Positions 28,135 through 32,419 of a DNA stretch of 32,419 bases are shown here, piece by piece. Position 1 is the first letter of the stretch. Each line of letters begins with the position of its first letter. Below the pieces are notes generated by a model that ran no database searches, had not been told where the DNA came from, and saw nothing but the letters and a program-made list of their open reading frames with translations. The DNA is from Pirellula sp. (GTDB lineage: Bacteria; Planctomycetota; Planctomycetia; Pirellulales; Pirellulaceae), in NCBI GenBank assembly GCA_025459275.1, contig JALOQW010000003.1, forward strand, positions 1-32,419. Direction: 5' to 3'. The position numbers were made by a program, and so were the translations under genes.

Positions 28135-29321
28135 CGGACAGAAGTCAGCAAATGAAATTGCATCAATTGCCCCATGTGCAGTTCGTCCAAGACGGATAGT
28201 CGCATCTCAGCGATCTGGTTACCCGCTGCGCGTCGTGACTCTTGATCCTGCTCGATGGCTCTTCGAAGATGACTCGGCGCGGTATCCGTGCCATCCAGAA
28301 AGATCGGATCAAACCGGGGCTGCTCGACGACGATATCCCATTCCTTTTTCAGTCGCGGACGATCCACCGATTGGGCATTCGGGTCGCTATGGTCGTTGGC
28401 AAGCGAATCGACAGATTCCATCCATCGAACCCACGATTCCAATCCTGAGTTCCAGACTCGGCATGCAACGTGTGTGGGTGGGTTGGGCTTCTCTCCGTCT
28501 CGCCATCGAAGGTAGCGTGTTACAAGATCGGGCTCAGAAGTCGTTTCAGTCATTTGTTCCGACATCCATGCTGCGCCGGCGGTTAGCTCCATCACATTGA
28601 TTCCTAAGAGTGTCGCTGGCAACAATCCTAATGGAGCGAAACATTGCAAGGGTGAGGGCTCGCCTGATGCTTCAAAAAGATCCTTCACCCCCATGGCCTC
28701 GAGCTGATTCCTCAACGGTCCTTCGCCAGGAACAACGCCCATCAGGCGTTGGGAGATGGTCGCCGCATCTTGATCGACGTGAGTTTGCAATGCTTGAAGG
28801 AGCGGCTTGAGTTGCCAAAACAAGTCCGGTGTTGGATCAGAGGAAGGTGCCAGGATCAATAACGCCCAACGATCAAGATCAGTAACCTTAGAGGTTTGCC
28901 GATTCGTTCCCAGGATGTGAAGCAGGCCTTGAAGCTCATCATTGTCGCAGTTGGACGCGATGAAGAACATGCGAGGCTTGCTGCCTCGATCCGCGCGTGA
29001 CAGAAGGTTCCAATAGGGCTGACAGCAGGCCTGCATGAAGGCTTGTGCTCCCAAGCCAGAGTCGCGTTGACATAGGACGACCACATTATCGACGCAGGTC
29101 TGGATTCGATTGGCCACATGAAACATCTGAGCCAGTGCGCTGTGGCGACGATCTTGTGAATAGGCTTTGAGCATCGCCCCGGGGCGTGACGCGAAATGGC
29201 GATCGCCGAGCGAGATCAGCGATCGGTACCATTCGCTTCGCACCGATGCGTTGGTGCGATTTGGGGGCTCACGATCCAGAGAGAGACGAAGCGGCTGTAG
29301 AACATTCCTCCGTAATTTCAT
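28131..29321 (-). CDS. glucose-6-phosphate isomerase-like protein, apparently lacking catalytic/ligand motifs
   Basis: NVVVLCQRDSGLGAQAFMQACCQPYWNLLSRADRGSKPRMFFIASNCDNDELQGLLHIL; FAPLGLLPATLLGINVMELTAGAAWM; LDELHMGQLMQFHLL, all collinear with bacterial GPI signature regions. Confidence 0.65.
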   Translation of the reverse strand: MKLRRNVLQPLRLSLDREPPNRTNASVRSEWYRSLISLGDRHFASRPGAMLKAYSQDRRHSALAQMFHVANRIQTCVDNVVVLCQRDSGLGAQAFMQACCQPYWNLLSRADRGSKPRMFFIASNCDNDELQGLLHILGTNRQTSKVTDLDRWALLILAPSSDPTPDLFWQLKPLLQALQTHVDQDAATISQRLMGVVPGEGPLRNQLEAMGVKDLFEASGEPSPLQCFAPLGLLPATLLGINVMELTAGAAWMSEQMTETTSEPDLVTRYLRWRDGEKPNPPTHVACRVWNSGLESWVRWMESVDSLANDHSDPNAQSVDRPRLKKEWDIVVEQPRFDPIFLDGTDTAPSHLRRAIEQDQESRRAAGNQIAEMRLSVLDELHMGQLMQFHLLTSVR

Positions 29322-29341
29322 AGGAGATTATGGAGGGCCGC

Positions 29342-30535
29342 TCAATCCACCAACGATTTCTTGTAGGCGTCTGCGATCGATTCATCGAGCCCAACGGTCC
29401 ATCGTTTTCCATCGGTCTCGAGTTCGACGAAATCAGGACGGACTTCGATGACCTTGCCAATGACATCTCCCAATTTGAGTTCGTCCCCTTTACGCAGGTA
29501 AATAGTCTTGCCTTCGGTCTTGGACCGAACCCATGCAGCCGGACCTTTTGTATCGGCAATCAATGCCGTCAGATAAGCTTGGGATGCGATATCAAACTTG
29601 GGCGGTTCTTTGGCTGGCGGTGGCGGCTCCGCGACGCGAATGGAAACCATTTGAACGGAGGAACGAGAGGGGATACCGGAGTCGGAAGCTCGAACGGCGA
29701 CTTTGAACTCCCCGAGTTCGTTCGAGGTCCATGTCAATTTTCCAGACTGCGGGTCGATTTCCATTCCCTTCGGTGCTTCGCCTTCGATGGCATAAGTCAC
29801 GGTCTGTCCTGGATCGCTTTCCTTAGCTTCGATACCCACATCCATCCGAATGCCGACGGTCGCATCGACGCGACGTGTCGATGCGAGGACTGGCGGCTGG
29901 TTGGTGGGAGCAAAAATATTGCGACCGGCGATGGTAGCGAGATACTCGTCCAATGGTTTGCTGATGCGAGGCGAATTGTTGCCCGGAGGTGGTTGATTGG
30001 GTTTCGCCGACTTCATGGCCAACACTTCAATATCCAACACAATGTTCATGCGATTGGGGGGATTGCTGTTGGTGATGGGGCGCAAGTCGAATCGCTGGAC
30101 GCGATGCAAGTAATCTTTGGCTTGAAACGCATAAAGCAAGCTCGTTGCATTCTCAATGGTTCCGATCCCTGAAAGCTGGAACTTGAAAGACTGATAAAGG
30201 TCACCTTCGGTACTGCTTCCCAAAGCCCGAGGCTGCGGGTCAACCAGCTTGGCTTCTTCGGCGAGCGCGATCAACCATTCCATGTACTCCGCTTGGGCGC
30301 GTTCTTCGTTGCTGGGTAGCGAGCTGGGCAGGATCCGATTCATCTTGGCTTTGGCGATGGTGCCAGCAACGATTTGCAGTGCCTTGTCTTCTTTTTCCTT
30401 TTGCAAAGCAGCAATCGTTTCCAGTTTGGCATCGAATGCTTTCCGAATCGTGCCCCAGAAATAGTTTCCGAGCAGGAGGATTACCACCAATCCGACGCCA
30501 CCTGCCAATAGCTTTTCTCGTTGACTCAGGTTCAT
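29342..30535 (-). CDS. PilO/GspM-like inner-membrane protein with Ig/cadherin-like insert and C-terminal PilP/GspC-like domain
   Basis: N-terminal TM + coiled coil; EIDPQSGKLTWTSNELGEFKVAVRASD (putative-Ig/cadherin-like); AAWVRSKTEGKTIYLRKGDELKLGDVIGKVIEVRPDFVELETDGKRWTVGL (GspC/PilP HR-like). Confidence 0.6.
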   Translation of the reverse strand: MNLSQREKLLAGGVGLVVILLLGNYFWGTIRKAFDAKLETIAALQKEKEDKALQIVAGTIAKAKMNRILPSSLPSNEERAQAEYMEWLIALAEEAKLVDPQPRALGSSTEGDLYQSFKFQLSGIGTIENATSLLYAFQAKDYLHRVQRFDLRPITNSNPPNRMNIVLDIEVLAMKSAKPNQPPPGNNSPRISKPLDEYLATIAGRNIFAPTNQPPVLASTRRVDATVGIRMDVGIEAKESDPGQTVTYAIEGEAPKGMEIDPQSGKLTWTSNELGEFKVAVRASDSGIPSRSSVQMVSIRVAEPPPPAKEPPKFDIASQAYLTALIADTKGPAAWVRSKTEGKTIYLRKGDELKLGDVIGKVIEVRPDFVELETDGKRWTVGLDESIADAYKKSLVD

Positions 30536-31488
30536 GATGCGTCTCCAGTAGCTACCGACTCCGATTCGGTTTTCGCAGAGGGGGCAGGTGGTTCGGCAGG
30601 AGTTATAGCAGGAGTTATGACAGGAGGCTCAGCAACTGGTTCCTGGATGGTTGGGGATTCCTGTTTCTCGCCAGTTTCAGGTGCATTGCTCACTTCTGCA
30701 GAAGCGGGGCTGGCTTCATTTTCTGTGGGCTTGGCGGCCTCTTCCTTTTTCGCGTCGACTGCGGGTGCGGCTTTCTTGACATTGCGTGGATCCGGGACCT
30801 CGCCTGGAGCCAATGCGATGGTCAAGTCGGAGGCCCACGGATAGTTCTTGTCTGGGCTTTGGGTGACAGCGGTTCCTTTCACCGTGTGTGCCGAGTCGCG
30901 GTATGCGGCTTGCACTTCAGGAACCACATCCTGCAATTTGGCGAAATATTTGGCAGAGATCGACGCAGCATTCGTTCGGGGCTCGATCATGAAGGTTGTT
31001 GTGCCGAAGTATGCCCGATCCGATCCCTTGGCATTCATCGAAAGTCTTTCGAGTTCATCCAACCAGCGGACGTCCCCTCGAAGAAAGTTCTCGATCTTCT
31101 TCCAATCAGCGGCATGTTTGTTGGCAGCTTTCAAGGTCCCGGCTTCGTTGTTGATGGTTTCGCGAAGCAGGGCTATTTCATTATCGAGCGCTGAGTGGCT
31201 GGAATAATACCACCACCATCCTCCGGCCAAGGTTGCGATTCCCAAGGCTGCAGCAGCCACGTAACGAGCGATCGGTTTCTTCTTTTCGACGCGCTTTCTC
31301 GGGTTGGCGAAGTCGATCAGTCGATTTCGATGTTGCAAGAAGTGAAACGCCCCGAGGACGGGTGCGAAACGACCAACGGTTTGCGTGGTCGCTGCGATGG
31401 CCACCGTTGCCTTCTCAGCCCAAGCGAAGGGATCCAGCATGGTGACAGGGAGCTCAAGCGATTGGCTCAACGACTCAGCTACCGGAGC
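30532..31488 (-). CDS. PilM C-terminal/PilN-like (GspL-like) protein, 5' end replaced at an apparent junction
   Basis: VAESLSQSLELPVTMLDPFAW...FAPVLGAFHFLQHRNRLIDFANPRKR (PilM-end-like) then TM and coiled coil; upstream codons are compositionally foreign. Confidence 0.65.
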   Translation of the reverse strand, partial: APVAESLSQSLELPVTMLDPFAWAEKATVAIAATTQTVGRFAPVLGAFHFLQHRNRLIDFANPRKRVEKKKPIARYVAAAALGIATLAGGWWWYYSSHSALDNEIALLRETINNEAGTLKAANKHAADWKKIENFLRGDVRWLDELERLSMNAKGSDRAYFGTTTFMIEPRTNAASISAKYFAKLQDVVPEVQAAYRDSAHTVKGTAVTQSPDKNYPWASDLTIALAPGEVPDPRNVKKAAPAVDAKKEEAAKPTENEASPASAEVSNAPETGEKQESPTIQEPVAEPPVITPAITPAEPPAPSAKTESESVATGDAS

Positions 31489-31686
31489 CATTGAATATTT
31501 GCCATAAGGAAATAAATATTCGCCCGTTGCGTCGCTGTAAATTTTCTTTTTTACGATTTCAGATTTTGAAAGCTCCAATGTGGCAAAATTGCCTTTTCTT
31601 TCAATTACCTTAATTGTAGGTCTCAGGTCATAATCTGAAATAAATCTGACTTGCAGTGTTGATCCGGTTTTGATTGTGTTTTGCAT
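31489..31686 (-). CDS. N-terminal fragment of a small Bacteroidetes-like protein, fused in frame to the PilM/N-like gene
   Basis: MQNTIKTGSTLQVRFISDYDLRPTIKVIERKGNFATLELSKSEIVKKKIYSDATGEYLFPYGKYSM; AT-rich codons contrasting with the downstream part. Confidence 0.5.
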
Positions 31687-31888
31687 TGCTGATTGATTTG
31701 ATAGTGTAAAGATATATATATTTATCAATACGCTGTATCTATTTATCAAGCATTTTGATATATATTTTTTCTAATAAAGTATAATTGCCTGATTTTCAGC
31801 ACACATTAAAAAAATAAAAATTTGTTTTTGATAGTTAACCCTTACTTATAGGCATGACGGGCTCTATATCCTCCAAACAAGGGACATT

Positions 31889-31941
31889 ATTGAGACCTTT
31901 ATAAACAAAAGATAGTATTCATCATACTAAAAAGTCTCAAT
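31889..31941. repeat. nested inverted repeat in AT-rich tail
   Basis: ATTGAGAC (31889-31896) / GTCTCAAT (31934-31941) enclosing TAGTAT-tcatc-ATACTA (31913-31929). Confidence 0.6.
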
Positions 31942-32190
31942 TCGCAAATTTTAAAACCGGCCAAGGTGAACTCCGGCTGCTCATTACTGCCACGCTTTCA
32001 GGTAATTATAAAACTTTTTGTTTGGAGTCAGGTGTTGTTAGCCCGTGAAACATTGCACCCACTTTTGAAGCGTGTAAAATCTACGTTATCCGGATTGAAT
32101 ACATGGCGCAACCGGAAACGCCCCCGACTTATTAAAATGCGCTCTTTTGACACATCCCGGAAAAGTCAGTAAACAAACCGGGGCAAAGAT

Positions 32191-32221
32191 AAATAAAAAA
32201 GCCGAAGATTTTACCTCCGGC
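32191..32221 (-). terminator. intrinsic terminator, minus strand
   Basis: Minus-strand reading GCCGGAG-GTAAAAT-CTTCGGC (one G-T pair) followed by TTTTTTATTT. Confidence 0.7.
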
Positions 32222-32419
32222 CTAAAGTGGTTTGTCGTTCGGGCTAAAAAAAGACAGGGCAAAGTTATATTTATTTTTCAAATAGCATACAAAAAAATGG
32301 ACACGACTCGCAATCGCATCCATTTAAAAAATTTTGCTAAAACAAAAGTACATCACAAAGATATACATATTTTTTAAATCCAAACTTTTTAAATAAAAAA
32401 AAGTACCCCCTAAGTTTGC

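Noticed and set aside
29330-30172. 280-aa plus-strand ORF antisense to the PilO-like gene
   Set aside because: Shadow ORF opposite a well-supported coding frame; composition is Arg/Cys/His-rich and unlike a conserved protein.
31966-32377. Small ORFs (68 and 76 aa) in the AT-rich tail
   Set aside because: They overlap the terminator and promoter-like strings, have no recognisable domain, and lie in low-complexity intergenic-looking DNA.

Overview
Most of the window (about 1-31,490) reads as a GC-rich chromosomal segment with planctomycete (Pirellulaceae-like) gene content. This taxonomic call is an inference from gene families and intergenic repeats, not a search. It is densely packed with ordinary genes: lipase-like lipoprotein, rsmD, cyclophilin, tRNA-Leu(CAG), FAD oxidoreductase, nusB, DUF3467-like, maf, PhyH, haloalkane-dehalogenase-like, TIM-barrel isomerase, queF/queE, a COG0523 GTPase, an FGE-sulfatase-like protein, apgM, mscL, PEGA lipoprotein, glgC, GGDEF, ABC-2 permease/SCO, Gfo/Idh/MocA, and pilus/T2SS assembly-like genes. 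The items most worth a second look are: (1) an abrupt composition and taxonomic-style break near 31,490, where a PilM/PilN-like gene fuses in frame to AT-rich, Bacteroidetes-like DNA, either a chimeric contig or a real recombination; (2) a degenerate glucose-6-phosphate-isomerase homologue (28131-29321) lacking the sugar-phosphate-binding motifs; (3) a repeat-rich interval around the COG0523 GTPase (13.1-16.1 kb), which includes a decayed second copy of the queE 3' end, a two-module repeat present twice, and a short hairpin repeat with a compensatory base change; (4) a PilO/Ig-like/GspC-like fusion. I found no CRISPR array, no transposase, and no clear new defence or biosynthetic system.
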